A stretch of DNA of 64,000 nt from JAVBPE01 sp031549865. GTDB taxonomy: Bacteria; Bacillota_I; Bacilli_A; Acholeplasmatales; Anaeroplasmataceae. The stretch lies in assembly GCA_031549865.1 (NCBI GenBank), contig JAVBPE010000004.1:1-64000 (forward strand), read 5' to 3'. A model generated the notes under the pieces. The model ran no database searches and was not told the origin of the DNA. It was given only the letters and a program-made list of their open reading frames with translations. Position 1 is the first letter of the stretch. The number at the start of each line of letters is the position of its first letter. The translations under genes and the position numbers were made by a program. Shown here piece by piece: positions 45,277 to 53,636 of this stretch.

Positions 45277-45300
45277 AAATTTATTTTTATTTGAAAAGTT

Positions 45301-45356
45301 TTAAGAGAGAGTATTTTTTCGTCTTAAGAACACCAAGTTCCTCCTTTCAAGTACAT
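45301..45356 (-). other. Two tiny overlapping ORFs in a short minus-strand unit
   Basis: An ATG at 45356 (AAAGGAACTTGAT upstream) opens MYLKGGTWCS and stops at 45324. Within it AAAGGAGGAACTTG precedes a GTG at 45333 that opens a second 10-codon frame (VFLRRKNTLS) ending at 45301. Both have good ribosome-binding sites and a near-repeated GGAACTTG. A promoter lies upstream and a terminator downstream. It could be a small peptide gene, a leader or an sRNA. Confidence 0.4.
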
Positions 45357-45385
45357 ATCAAGTTCCTTTGACACCTATATATTAA

Positions 45386-45414
45386 TATATAAATATCGTA
45401 AAAATATATCTCAA
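45386..45414 (-). promoter_or_regulatory. Promoter of the small unit
   Basis: On the minus strand TTGAGA (45414-45409) and TATATA (45391-45386) are spaced by 17 bases. Confidence 0.45.
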
Positions 45415-45447
45415 TTATGTGAAAATAACTTATTTAAATATTAATCT

Positions 45448-46125
45448 TTATTTTAAAGAGTATGCTTTAGTATATGCAATAGTATTAGCATAACTAACTA
45501 CGCCATCATAGACATTTCCAGAAACAGAATATGCTGTATAAACATTGTCATTTTTTTCAATTGGCATCGGTTTAATCGTATATGATGTTCCTGCAGGAGC
45601 ATATAAAAATTCAAACTTTCCATTAGCATCAGTTGTAACAGTGTATGCATCTTTATAAATTTCATAATAAGTACTAAAACTTATTAATAATTTAGCATTT
45701 GCACAAGGAGTCATTGTTGCATTTGTATCACCTAACTGTGCAAAACCATTAATTTTTTGATTATTTTTAGACATAGTAAATGTATAAACATTATTTGATG
45801 CAACTATATTTTCTCTTGTAGCTGCTAACGCTACATTTATAGAAACAAACATTGCTGCATAACCGTCTTTTTCTAGTAAAACTTTGTAATTTCCAACTTT
45901 TAAACCATTTATAGTTGCAACCCCATTATCATTTGTTGAAATAACTGAGGCGGAAGATTCAACTAAGGTAACATCGACATTTTTCAATACTTTTTGCGTT
46001 GAATAATCCATTATAATTAGACTAATATTAGCTTTATCCAAAGAATCATCCGAACTATTAAAACATCCAGTTAACATAGATATAGAAAATATTAGCAAAA
46101 TCATCGATAAAAATATTTTTTTCAT
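45448..46125 (-). CDS. Lipoprotein with carboxypeptidase-regulatory-like domains
   Basis: A 225-aa secreted lipoprotein: lipobox LTGC, then two transthyretin/CarboxypepD_reg-like beta domains (about 32-100: VSTNDNGVATINGLKVGNY-type; and about 125-205: TVTTDANGKFEFLYAPAG). Such domains are structural or ligand-binding at the cell surface; no enzyme motif is visible. The second ATG (46125) has the correct GGAGG spacing. Confidence 0.75.
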   Translation of the reverse strand: MKKIFLSMILLIFSISMLTGCFNSSDDSLDKANISLIIMDYSTQKVLKNVDVTLVESSASVISTNDNGVATINGLKVGNYKVLLEKDGYAAMFVSINVALAATRENIVASNNVYTFTMSKNNQKINGFAQLGDTNATMTPCANAKLLISFSTYYEIYKDAYTVTTDANGKFEFLYAPAGTSYTIKPMPIEKNDNVYTAYSVSGNVYDGVVSYANTIAYTKAYSLK

Positions 46126-46296
46126 AAACATTCCTCCAAAATTATTATATCAATAAAATAAATATATTCAATTAATAAAACGCATTTAATTGTAAATTTA
46201 ATTTACTAAAACGTTAAGTTCTACCATTATTCGACTTTATTCTATTGTAATATAATCTTATTTTTTTTATAATTTGAATATAAAGGATGTGTTATT

Positions 46297-47013
46297 ATGA
46301 ATAATGAAAATATGTTAGGTGATTTTATTTATCAAAGAAGAAAAGAATTAGGATTATCTCAATTAGATTTAGCTGATCTTATTGGTGTTAGTAATAAAGC
46401 TGTTTCAAAATGGGAAACTAAAGAAGCAAATCCCGATGTTAAAAATTTGAAACTATTAGCAAATGCCCTAAAATGCACTGTAGATGAATTACTTTCATGC
46501 AAAATTAGTGAGAGTAATAATAAATTTAAAATGTCTCATAAAAAAATTTTTGGATTAAACGGATTATTTTTAAATACATCCGAGCAATTAGAATTTATTA
46601 GTGATAAACAAAATAAAAAAGGTAAACCATTTTTACATATCAACATTGGAAAGTCTTTGGATAAAATAGGAACAAAAGCTGAGGGAGTAATTGCAATAGG
46701 TAATATTGCCAAAGGAAAAATAGCCTTAGGCTTTGTTTCTAAAGGGATCATATCACTTGGATTTATATCATTAGGCATCTTGTCTTTTGGGATAATCGCA
46801 GTCAGCTTATTATTGTCTTTAGGCATTTTATGTATATCTACACTTGCTGCAATTGGTAGTGTTGCAATAGGTGGTATTGCGGTTGGTGCCGTAGCGATTG
46901 GCATTGTCTCTATTGGAGCATTATCTATTGGAGTGTATGCCCATACTTCAAATACTGGTCATGCAATAGGAATATATGAATTCATCCATAATAATTGGAG
47001 TAATAAGAAGTAA
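46297..47013 (+). CDS. XRE regulator with Gly/Ile-rich repeat C-terminus
   Basis: A 238-aa protein. Residues 5-65 are an XRE helix-turn-helix (RRKELGLSQLDLADLIGVSN, WETKEANP). After a linker comes a highly hydrophobic region (about 125-225) made of short repeats with Gly about every six residues (KGIISLGFISLGILSFG, GGIAVGAVAIGIVSIG). It may insert in the membrane or form a beta-solenoid-like stack. Proteins of this type are seen in gut Firmicutes, without known ligand. GGATG-type SD upstream. Confidence 0.8.
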   Translation: MNNENMLGDFIYQRRKELGLSQLDLADLIGVSNKAVSKWETKEANPDVKNLKLLANALKCTVDELLSCKISESNNKFKMSHKKIFGLNGLFLNTSEQLEFISDKQNKKGKPFLHINIGKSLDKIGTKAEGVIAIGNIAKGKIALGFVSKGIISLGFISLGILSFGIIAVSLLLSLGILCISTLAAIGSVAIGGIAVGAVAIGIVSIGALSIGVYAHTSNTGHAIGIYEFIHNNWSNKK

Positions 47014-47039
47014 AAAATGCTGATAAATCAGCATTTTTT
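47012..47039. terminator. Bidirectional terminator
   Basis: AAAAAATGCTGA-TAAA-TCAGCATTTTTT between the convergent XRE and antiporter genes. Confidence 0.85.
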
Positions 47040-48283
47040 TATTCTAAAGCACAATCATTATTTAATTTATTTTTGTAGGATAATTTTAAAAACAATGGTG
47101 TTACAAAAGATGTAGTTAATATCAATATTAATATAAATGGTTGAATACTTGCTGATATAATATTGGCAGCTATTCCTTTACTTGCACAAATCAAGCAGAC
47201 CTCCGCACGGCACATCATACCAAGACCACAACGAATAGAATCTTTAATATTATATTTGCATGTCTTTGCCGCAAAAGCGCATCCTAAAAATTTACCTAAC
47301 ATTCCAGCAATAATAAACAATATTCCAAATAAAATAAATTGAGAATTTATCTCTTTAAAACTATTCATCGATGTGAGTCCGACTTTTGCAAAAAAAACTG
47401 GAGTAAATAATATATAAGAGGCTATGTCTGTTCTTCTTTCGATATATTCACTGTCTTTTTCACCTGATAACATAAGTCCCGCAAAAAAAGCACCCGTTAT
47501 ATCAGCTATCCCAAACCAAGCTTCAGATACATAAGCTAAAAAGAAAGCAAAAGCTATCCCAAATATAGGAATTCTTCTATGATGTTGATACTTTTTTGAT
47601 AACTTATGAAATATAATTCTTACAATAATTCCAAATCCAATCACAAAAATAAAGAATAAAATTGTTTTTAAAACAACCATACCTATTTCTACTCCAACGT
47701 TACTTGCGCCATTATTAAAAGCTTTATTTAAAGATATTACAATTGATAACAAAATAACACCAATTATATCATCAAGTATTGCTGCTGAAACTATTGCAGT
47801 ACCTATCTTCGAATTTAGTTTTCCTAATTCTTTTAACGTTTGAACGGTAACTGATACTGATGTGGCAGTTAATATTACTCCATAAAATAAATTTCTAAAA
47901 ATATATTCATTACCATACCCTCCAGGTAATACTCCTGCTACTAAAAAACCTAGTAACATTGGTACTATAACTCCCGATATTGTTATAATGGTTGCTGAAA
48001 AACCTGTTTGTTTGATTTGTTTTAAATTTGTCTCTAATCCTGCAGAAAACATAATTAGAATTACACCAATCTCAGCGATAAAGGTTATTCCTTCCATCCC
48101 TGAAGTACTAAATACATTTTGATTTGGAATCAAAGTTATTAAACCTAATAAAATTCCCGTTATAAGCATACCAACCACTTGTGGCATACCAATTTTTTTC
48201 GCACCAATACTTAATAATTTAGAAATCACTAAAATCAAAGCGAGTGGTAATAAAACTTCAAAAGCAACTATGTTTGTTTCCAT
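47039..48283 (-). CDS. CPA2-type sodium (or potassium)/proton antiporter
   Basis: A 414-aa membrane protein with about twelve helices of the KefB/NapA cation-proton antiporter-2 group: MPQVVGMLITGILLG, SAGLETNLKQIKQTG, SAAILDDIIGVILL with the paired Asp residues of the ion site, and FFAGLMLSGE. There is no C-terminal TrkA-N domain. The ATG at 48283, preceded by GGAAGGA, is preferred over an upstream one. Likely role: pH and sodium homeostasis. Confidence 0.9.
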   Translation of the reverse strand: METNIVAFEVLLPLALILVISKLLSIGAKKIGMPQVVGMLITGILLGLITLIPNQNVFSTSGMEGITFIAEIGVILIMFSAGLETNLKQIKQTGFSATIITISGVIVPMLLGFLVAGVLPGGYGNEYIFRNLFYGVILTATSVSVTVQTLKELGKLNSKIGTAIVSAAILDDIIGVILLSIVISLNKAFNNGASNVGVEIGMVVLKTILFFIFVIGFGIIVRIIFHKLSKKYQHHRRIPIFGIAFAFFLAYVSEAWFGIADITGAFFAGLMLSGEKDSEYIERRTDIASYILFTPVFFAKVGLTSMNSFKEINSQFILFGILFIIAGMLGKFLGCAFAAKTCKYNIKDSIRCGLGMMCRAEVCLICASKGIAANIISASIQPFILILILTTSFVTPLFLKLSYKNKLNNDCALE

Positions 48284-48449
48284 GTTTTTTTCCTTCCATC
48301 TTAGTGGAGGAATTATCAAAAATGCACAATTAGCGGTAATTAATGCCGTAGTTAATAAATAAATTATTTCTTAGTGTATAGATAATTCTAGCACTATACA
48401 AGTATATATTTTAGCACTTTCGTTTATGCTAGTAGCCTAGAAAATGTTT

Positions 48450-48959
48450 TCATTTTTTTGAAACTAAAATAAATCTCCATAATTTGTTTTTATACTCTTC
48501 ACTTGCATAATCAATGTTTACTCTCTTATCACATTTAATATCAAACTCTAAATCATCTTCTTCAATCCATAGATTATTACAACTCAAAATATTTTTTCCA
48601 TAAAATGATTTATCAATTTCTAGATTCTTAGTAATCTTACCTGGTCCATCATAATCAGCGGTTGCCCTTATTAAAACCCCTTGTGGTTCATCAATACTTC
48701 CTGTAACAATATTTAATAAATAATACATTCCATATATCAAGTAAACATAAATAGTTCCACCTTCATGATACATCACTTCTGTTCTTTTAGTTCTTCCTTT
48801 ATGTGCATGACACGCATCATCATTTTCTCCAATATAACATTCTGTTTCGGTTATTCTAGTTTTAATTATTCTACCATCCAAAAATAATCTAACTAATATT
48901 TTACCCACTAAATTTATTGCAACATCGTAAGCATTCTTTTGATAAAATTCTTTTGTCAT
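48450..48959 (-). CDS. mpg: 3-methyladenine DNA glycosylase
   Basis: Base-excision repair enzyme of the AAG/MPG family, 169 aa. It shows ETECYIGENDDACHAHKG (catalytic Glu), TIYVYLIYGMYYLLNIV, QGVLIRA and DGPGKITKNLEID. I chose the ATG at 48959 after AGGTGG instead of an upstream TTG. The length is slightly below the usual 180-200 aa. Single gene, 3' of serS on the same strand order. Confidence 0.92.
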   Translation of the reverse strand: MTKEFYQKNAYDVAINLVGKILVRLFLDGRIIKTRITETECYIGENDDACHAHKGRTKRTEVMYHEGGTIYVYLIYGMYYLLNIVTGSIDEPQGVLIRATADYDGPGKITKNLEIDKSFYGKNILSCNNLWIEEDDLEFDIKCDKRVNIDYASEEYKNKLWRFILVSKK

Positions 48960-49039
48960 ATACCCACCTACCAAAAAAAAGAATTAATTTATTATCTGTT
49001 ATTAATGTAACACAGTTTTTAAAATTAATTCTTTATATA

Positions 49040-50326
49040 TTATTTTTTTAATTCAATTTTTTGTTTTAATCCCATATAAGGACGTAGCACTTGGGGAATA
49101 TTTATTGTTCCATCTTGATTAAGATGATTCTCAAGTAACGCAATTAGCATTCTTGGAGGAGCAACTACTGTATTATTTAAAGTGTGTGCAAAATAATTTC
49201 CATTTTCGCCTTTAATACGAATTTGTAGGCGTCTAGCTTGGGCATCCCCTAAATTTGAACAGCTTCCAACCTCAAAATATTTTTGTTGACGCGGTGACCA
49301 TGCTTCAATATCACAACTTTTTACTTTAAGGTCCGCTAAATCTCCACTACAACATTCAAGTTGTCGTACAGGTATTTCCATGCTAACAAATAATTCAACA
49401 GTGTATTTCCATAATTTTTCATACCAATCCATTGAATCTTGTGGTTCACAGACAACTATCATTTCTTGTTTTTCAAATTGATGTATTCTGTATATTCCTC
49501 TTTCTTCAATTCCATGTGCGCCTTTTTCTTTTCTAAAACATGGTGAATAAGAAGTTAATGTTTGTGGTAATGAATCTTTAGTATTTATAGTGTCAATAAA
49601 TTTACCAATCATTGAATGTTCTGATGTTCCGATTAAATATAAATCTTCACCTTCTATTTTATACATCATTGAATCCATTTCACTAAAGCTCATAACTCCT
49701 GTGACAACATTACTTCTAATCATAAATGGAGGAATGCAGTAACAAAAACCTTTATCAATCATAAAATCACGAGCATAGTTTAAAACTGCACTGTGAAGGC
49801 GAGCGATATCACCCATTAAATAATAAAAACCATTTCCTGCAACTTTACGCGCAGAATCTAAATCTATACCACCCAAGGCTTCTATTATATCTAAGTGATA
49901 AGGAACTTCAAAATCTTTTAATTTGGGTTCTAAGAATCTTTGAACTTCCACATTAAAACTATCATCACGTCCGATAGGTACACTAGGATCCATTATATTT
50001 GGGATTATCATCATTTTTTCTTTTAACAATGCTTCATCTTTAATTAATAATTCATCTATTGCTTCAATATTTTTATTGATATTAGAAACTTCTTCTTTAC
50101 AAGAATTGGCTTCATCAAGCTTTTTTTCACGCATTAATTGTCCAATTTTTTGGCTATATGAATTTCTTTTTGCACGTAATGTTTCTACTTCTTGTTTATA
50201 ACTTCTAATAGTTTTATCTAATTCGATTACTTCATCAACAATAATTAATTTATGATCTTGGAACTTCTTTTTAATATTTTCTTTTACTACTTGGGGATTT
50301 TCTCTTAAAAATTTTAAATCAATCAT
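49040..50326 (-). CDS. serS: Seryl-tRNA synthetase
   Basis: Charges tRNA-Ser. The 428-aa class II enzyme has the N-terminal tRNA-binding coiled-coil arm (about 30-105), motif 2 region SPCFRKEKGAHG and motif 3 NNTVVAPPRMLIALLENH, and TSEHSMIG. The true start is the ATG at 50326 (MIDLKFLRENPQ), preceded by AAGGAG. The longer open frame reads into the T-box. Expression is controlled by the T-box leader directly upstream. Confidence 0.96.
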   Translation of the reverse strand: MIDLKFLRENPQVVKENIKKKFQDHKLIIVDEVIELDKTIRSYKQEVETLRAKRNSYSQKIGQLMREKKLDEANSCKEEVSNINKNIEAIDELLIKDEALLKEKMMIIPNIMDPSVPIGRDDSFNVEVQRFLEPKLKDFEVPYHLDIIEALGGIDLDSARKVAGNGFYYLMGDIARLHSAVLNYARDFMIDKGFCYCIPPFMIRSNVVTGVMSFSEMDSMMYKIEGEDLYLIGTSEHSMIGKFIDTINTKDSLPQTLTSYSPCFRKEKGAHGIEERGIYRIHQFEKQEMIVVCEPQDSMDWYEKLWKYTVELFVSMEIPVRQLECCSGDLADLKVKSCDIEAWSPRQQKYFEVGSCSNLGDAQARRLQIRIKGENGNYFAHTLNNTVVAPPRMLIALLENHLNQDGTINIPQVLRPYMGLKQKIELKK

Positions 50327-50349
50327 TTTATTTTTCTCCTTTTTAAAAT

Positions 50350-50551
50350 AAAAAAAGTCCTTAGAAAACCTAAGGACGAATAATCGCGGTGCCACCTTAA
50401 TTCTAATAATAAATTATTAGCTCTTTACCCTTTAACGCAGGAATACGGTAGTCATCAAAAGTAGATTCATTATTAACCATTGTTTATTTCCACCATCCAT
50501 AAACTCTCTATATAATGCTTAATTAACTACTATTCTTTTTCATTTGACTTT
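50350..50551 (-). promoter_or_regulatory. T-box leader of serS
   Basis: The RNA shows the T-box sequence AAGGTGGCACCGCG (50398-50385), which pairs with the uncharged tRNA acceptor end in the antiterminator. It is followed by the terminator GTCCTTAG/CTAAGGAC and T7 (50377-50350). A stem I region with GATGGTGGAA lies 5' of this. TCT in GAATCTACT (about 50470-50462) is a fitting serine specifier, but I could not fold the arm to prove it. The leader senses serine starvation. Confidence 0.93.
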
Positions 50552-50557
50552 AAAAAA

Positions 50558-50586
50558 ATTATATCATTAAGTTTACTATAATACAA
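50558..50586 (-). promoter_or_regulatory. Promoter of the T-box-serS unit
   Basis: On the minus strand TTGTAT (50586-50581) and TATAAT (50563-50558) are spaced by 17 bases. Confidence 0.75.
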
Positions 50587-50621
50587 TCAATTTTTATTTA
50601 TTTTAACCAAAAATAAATAAC

Positions 50622-51119
50622 TTATTCGATAATAACTTGTTTTGCTTCGAAATCACAAATTACTCTTTCTTTTCTGCTTGTTGGAATATTTTTACCAATA
50701 AAATCTGCTCTAATTGGAAGTTCTCTATGACCCCTATCAATAAATATTGCAAGCATTATTTTAGAAGGTCTTCCTAAATCCATTAATGCATCCATAGCTG
50801 CTCTTACAGATCTACCTGTAAATAAAACGTCATCAACTAATATAATTATTTTATCATCAATATTATTAGAGAAATTAATAGTAGATGACCCTATATTTTT
50901 TCCATCATCTCTATGATTGTTAATATCTATTTCTTCAACAGGTATAACAATATTTTCAATAGACTCAATCATTTTGGAAATATGTTTAGCTATAGGTGTT
51001 CCTTTTTTCTTAATGCCAACCAAAATAACTGAAGATAAATCTTCATTTTTTTCAATTATTTCATGAGTCATTCTTTTTAATGTACGAATAAATTGATCAC
51101 TTTCAATAATAATTTTCAT
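50622..51119 (-). CDS. pyrR: PyrR-type uracil phosphoribosyltransferase/regulator
   Basis: A 165-aa PRTase-fold protein: the PRPP loop VDDVLFTGRSVRAAMDAL and LVGIKKKGTPIA, ending IPTSRKERV. In Bacillus PyrR binds pyr mRNA and attenuates the operon in response to UMP. No pyr genes or PyrR-type anti-antiterminator are near it here, so it is an orphan and may act on distant transcripts or as a salvage enzyme. Confidence 0.92.
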   Translation of the reverse strand: MKIIIESDQFIRTLKRMTHEIIEKNEDLSSVILVGIKKKGTPIAKHISKMIESIENIVIPVEEIDINNHRDDGKNIGSSTINFSNNIDDKIIILVDDVLFTGRSVRAAMDALMDLGRPSKIMLAIFIDRGHRELPIRADFIGKNIPTSRKERVICDFEAKQVIIE

Positions 51120-51140
51120 AGTTCACCTTAAGAAAATAAA

Positions 51141-51155
51141 AAGCCTTTTTGGCTT
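51141..51155 (-). terminator. Terminator of yebC
   Basis: AAGCC-AAAAA-GGCTT followed by TTTATTTT on the minus strand. Confidence 0.75.
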
Positions 51156-51160
51156 ATTTA

Positions 51161-51892
51161 TTATTCATCATCCTTTAAATTAGCATTATGCACAACTTCT
51201 TGAACATCATCTAATTCACTTAACATATTTAACATACGTTTAAATTTTTCTTCTGATTCTATATCTAAATCAACATAATTAGTAGGTACTAATTGAACTG
51301 AACAATCCTCAAATTCCATTTCTGGATCATTATCTTCTAATGCTTTTTTAATACCTTCAAAATCTTCGGGTTTAGCTAAAATAGTAATATATTCATCTTC
51401 ATCAGTTGTAATACTCTCTGCATCACAATCTGCCATCATTAATATTTCCAAAACTTCATCTTCCGTTAAACCTTCAAACACAAATTTTGCTTTACGTTCA
51501 AACATATATGAAACTGATCCACTAACACCGATATTTCCACCTGTTTTAGTAAATGCATTACGAACTTCTGAATATGTACGATTAACATTATCTGTTAGGC
51601 AATTAACAATAACTGCAGCATTCCCATTACCATAGCCTTCATAAACTATTTCTTTTGAAGATCCTGATTGTACACCTTTTGCTTTATCTATTGCTCTTTT
51701 AATTACTTCAGCTGTAACTTGGGCTTTTTTGGCACGATCAATTACACGCTTAAGTGATTGATTCATATTTGGATCAGGTGCCCCGCTTTTAGCTGCCTCG
51801 AATATTTCTTTACCCCATTTGGCATATAAACTTGATTTTGCAGCGGCTGTTTTTGCCATTGATGCTGCTCTTACTTCATGAGCTCTTCCCAT
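51161..51892 (-). CDS. yebC: YebC/PmpR family protein
   Basis: A 243-aa protein of the TACO1/YebC family (KSSLYAKWGKEIFEAAK, AIDKAKG, YEGYGNGNAAVIV, NRTYSEVRNAFTKTGGNIG, DDVQEVVHNAN). Long described as transcriptional regulators, members are now linked to translation through stalling sequences such as polyproline. Usual length. It lies between pyrR and a DUF2087 gene with its own terminator. Confidence 0.93.
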   Translation of the reverse strand: MGRAHEVRAASMAKTAAAKSSLYAKWGKEIFEAAKSGAPDPNMNQSLKRVIDRAKKAQVTAEVIKRAIDKAKGVQSGSSKEIVYEGYGNGNAAVIVNCLTDNVNRTYSEVRNAFTKTGGNIGVSGSVSYMFERKAKFVFEGLTEDEVLEILMMADCDAESITTDEDEYITILAKPEDFEGIKKALEDNDPEMEFEDCSVQLVPTNYVDLDIESEEKFKRMLNMLSELDDVQEVVHNANLKDDE

Positions 51893-51974
51893 AATATAAT
51901 TCCTTTCACTTTATAATATTTTACCTTAATATTATATCAAATATACCACTAATTATCAACTATGATGTTTTTAA

Positions 51975-52250
51975 TTATAATGTAGTAATTTTTAAATTTG
52001 CTACAATGTAAATTTTACCATCGCTACTTCTATCAAAAAGATGGTAATTATACATCTCTCTTCTTAATGTTGCCACATCATTAAATGTATGCCAACTTAA
52101 GAGTATTAAATTAACTTCATTTTCGTTATATTTTTTATTTAATTCAAATTTTGAAATTAAATATTCTAAGGCATAATTTTTGATTTTTCTTTTAGCTGGA
52201 AATATTTTTAATCTTTTTTCTTTATCTAAAAAATTCATTATTTCATTCAT
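51975..52250 (-). CDS. DUF2087 domain protein
   Basis: A 91-aa small protein with the DUF2087 pattern: FLDKEKRLKIFPAKRKIKNYA, ALEYLISKFELNKKYNENEV, and DVATLRREMYNYHLFDR. The fold is helical and probably DNA-associated; in other genomes the domain is fused to XRE or GntR-like regulators. Function unknown. GGAGAT precedes the ATG. Confidence 0.8.
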   Translation of the reverse strand: MNEIMNFLDKEKRLKIFPAKRKIKNYALEYLISKFELNKKYNENEVNLILLSWHTFNDVATLRREMYNYHLFDRSSDGKIYIVANLKITTL

Positions 52251-52273
52251 CTTTATCTCCTATTTTTAAAAAT

Positions 52274-52291
52274 AAAAGTGCATAAATGCAC
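52274..52291 (-). terminator. Terminator of the XRE-membrane pair
   Basis: AAGTGCA-TTTA-TGCACTT followed by TTATTTTT on the minus strand. Confidence 0.75.
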
Positions 52292-52300
52292 TTTGGTTTA

Positions 52301-52753
52301 TTAATATTTTTTATGATAATATATTTTAGTGAAAAATAATATGAGCATTGTTACAATAGTTATAATAATTAAAGTAAAAAATATACCTTCATCAATAAAA
52401 CCAAATACAATTGCTCCAATTGTTAAAGAGAACCACATAATCTTAAATGCTAAGGCTGAAGCTCTTTGATTTACAAAATTTAATCTTTCATCACTTCTTT
52501 TAATAATTTGATTTTTTGCATATTCTTCATTTTTTAAAACTCTAATATAAAATATTACTTTAGAAATAATGAAACATTCTAAAATTCCCAATATAATATA
52601 TCTAAATATTATTATCAATATATGATTTTCAATTTTATCTTTTAATGCTACTTCTAAAATAATTACTAATATAATTGGTAGTAGTGTAGCTAGGCTCATC
52701 ACCACTAATTTCCTTTTTATATGCTTAATATAACGTTCAAAATTACCTTGCAT
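52301..52753 (-). CDS. Four-helix membrane protein (DUF2178/DUF3796-like)
   Basis: A 150-aa protein with four membrane helices in two pairs and the conserved cytoplasmic segment KRSDERLNFVNQRASALAF between them. This DER...RA motif is typical of small membrane proteins paired with tiny XRE regulators in Firmicutes. I chose the ATG at 52753 (9 bases after AGGAGAGG). It starts one base after the XRE stop. Function unknown; the pair may sense envelope or antibiotic stress. Confidence 0.72.
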   Translation of the reverse strand: MQGNFERYIKHIKRKLVVMSLATLLPIILVIILEVALKDKIENHILIIIFRYIILGILECFIISKVIFYIRVLKNEEYAKNQIIKRSDERLNFVNQRASALAFKIMWFSLTIGAIVFGFIDEGIFFTLIIITIVTMLILFFTKIYYHKKY

Positions 52754-52754
52754 G

Positions 52755-52955
52755 TTAATCATCCTCTCCTAACGAAAATACTTCTTCTACTGGTTTTTTA
52801 AATACCTTAGCTATTTTAAGAGCTAATGGAAGGGATGCGACATATTTTGATTGCTCAATAGAGATAATCGTTTGTCTAGTTACTCCTACTAATTTTGCAA
52901 GATCCTCTTGTGTCATATGAAGTTGTCTTCTGAAAATATATACTTGATTTGTCAC
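52755..52955 (-). CDS. Small XRE-family regulator
   Basis: A 66-aa helix-turn-helix protein (FRRQLHMTQEDLAKLVGVTR, TIISIEQSKYVASLPLALKIA, EEVFSLGEDD). It is the YvaO/Xre-like mini-regulator that typically precedes a DUF2178-type membrane gene, probably repressing the pair. Confidence 0.88.
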   Translation of the reverse strand: MTNQVYIFRRQLHMTQEDLAKLVGVTRQTIISIEQSKYVASLPLALKIAKVFKKPVEEVFSLGEDD

Positions 52956-53081
52956 AATAGATCACTCCTCACATAAATTAATTATAACATAAAATGTAAA
53001 ATATTCATTACTTTTTTTATTATAGACAAAAGTTTATAAAAGACTCAGATTTATGCATATATTAAATTAATTGGTGATAGT

Positions 53082-53636
53082 ATGCAGTGCTATGATATTG
53101 AAAAACACAAAGTTGAAAAAAGAAAAAAAATACCTAACGCTATTACAAGAGGCGCCATTAATGGTATCATAAGTCAATTTATAGCCGATGTCATAGTTAG
53201 TATTTTTTTTGCTGAGGATAGTATTTTAATAGAAGATGTTAATATATCTACTATTCCTGCATATTATGCTGCTGTAGCAGCCGGGATGGTTGGGGCAACT
53301 TTATCATTATACATGGATAAAATTGCCGTTACAGTCTTCACAACTACCGTTTATGCCTATGTATTTAATTTAATGCTCGATAAAACTGGAGAATCGGAAT
53401 TCGATTTAAATTCGATGGACATTATCTCAGACATTATGATTTCTACAATCTTAATTTATACATTGATTCCTTCAACTAAAGATGATTATTATAAACATTG
53501 TTTAGAACGTCATTGTATTGAGTCAAATAGAGTTGTTGAAGATGACAACTTCTTAATACTTAAATTAGTTATCATTATTGTAAATACCTTTATTCAATCA
53601 GCTCAAAGAAAGCAAGATGAACTTACGGAATCATAA
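53082..53636 (+). CDS. Unrecognised membrane protein
   Basis: A 184-aa protein with about four to five predicted helices (residues about 20-42, 58-80, 82-100, 112-130 and 158-175), a basic N-terminus and Cys-containing segment (KHCLERHCIESNR). No family is recognised. GGTGAT 8 bases before the ATG supports the start. It is divergent from the small XRE gene and ends 14 bases inside the convergent XRE-membrane gene. Confidence 0.65.
   Translation: MQCYDIEKHKVEKRKKIPNAITRGAINGIISQFIADVIVSIFFAEDSILIEDVNISTIPAYYAAVAAGMVGATLSLYMDKIAVTVFTTTVYAYVFNLMLDKTGESEFDLNSMDIISDIMISTILIYTLIPSTKDDYYKHCLERHCIESNRVVEDDNFLILKLVIIIVNTFIQSAQRKQDELTES

Noticed and set aside
46536..46904. 122-codon minus-strand ORF opposite the XRE gene
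   Set aside because: It is the antisense of the Gly/Ile-repeat region and has a Pro/Ile/Ala periodic composition with no ribosome-binding site.
48320..48449. Direct repeats TAGCACT upstream of the antiporter gene as an operator
   Set aside because: The repeats are short and irregular, and A/T-rich chance repeats are common here.
50622..51119. pyr-operon attenuator next to pyrR
   Set aside because: No pyr genes or PyrR-binding loop are present near it.
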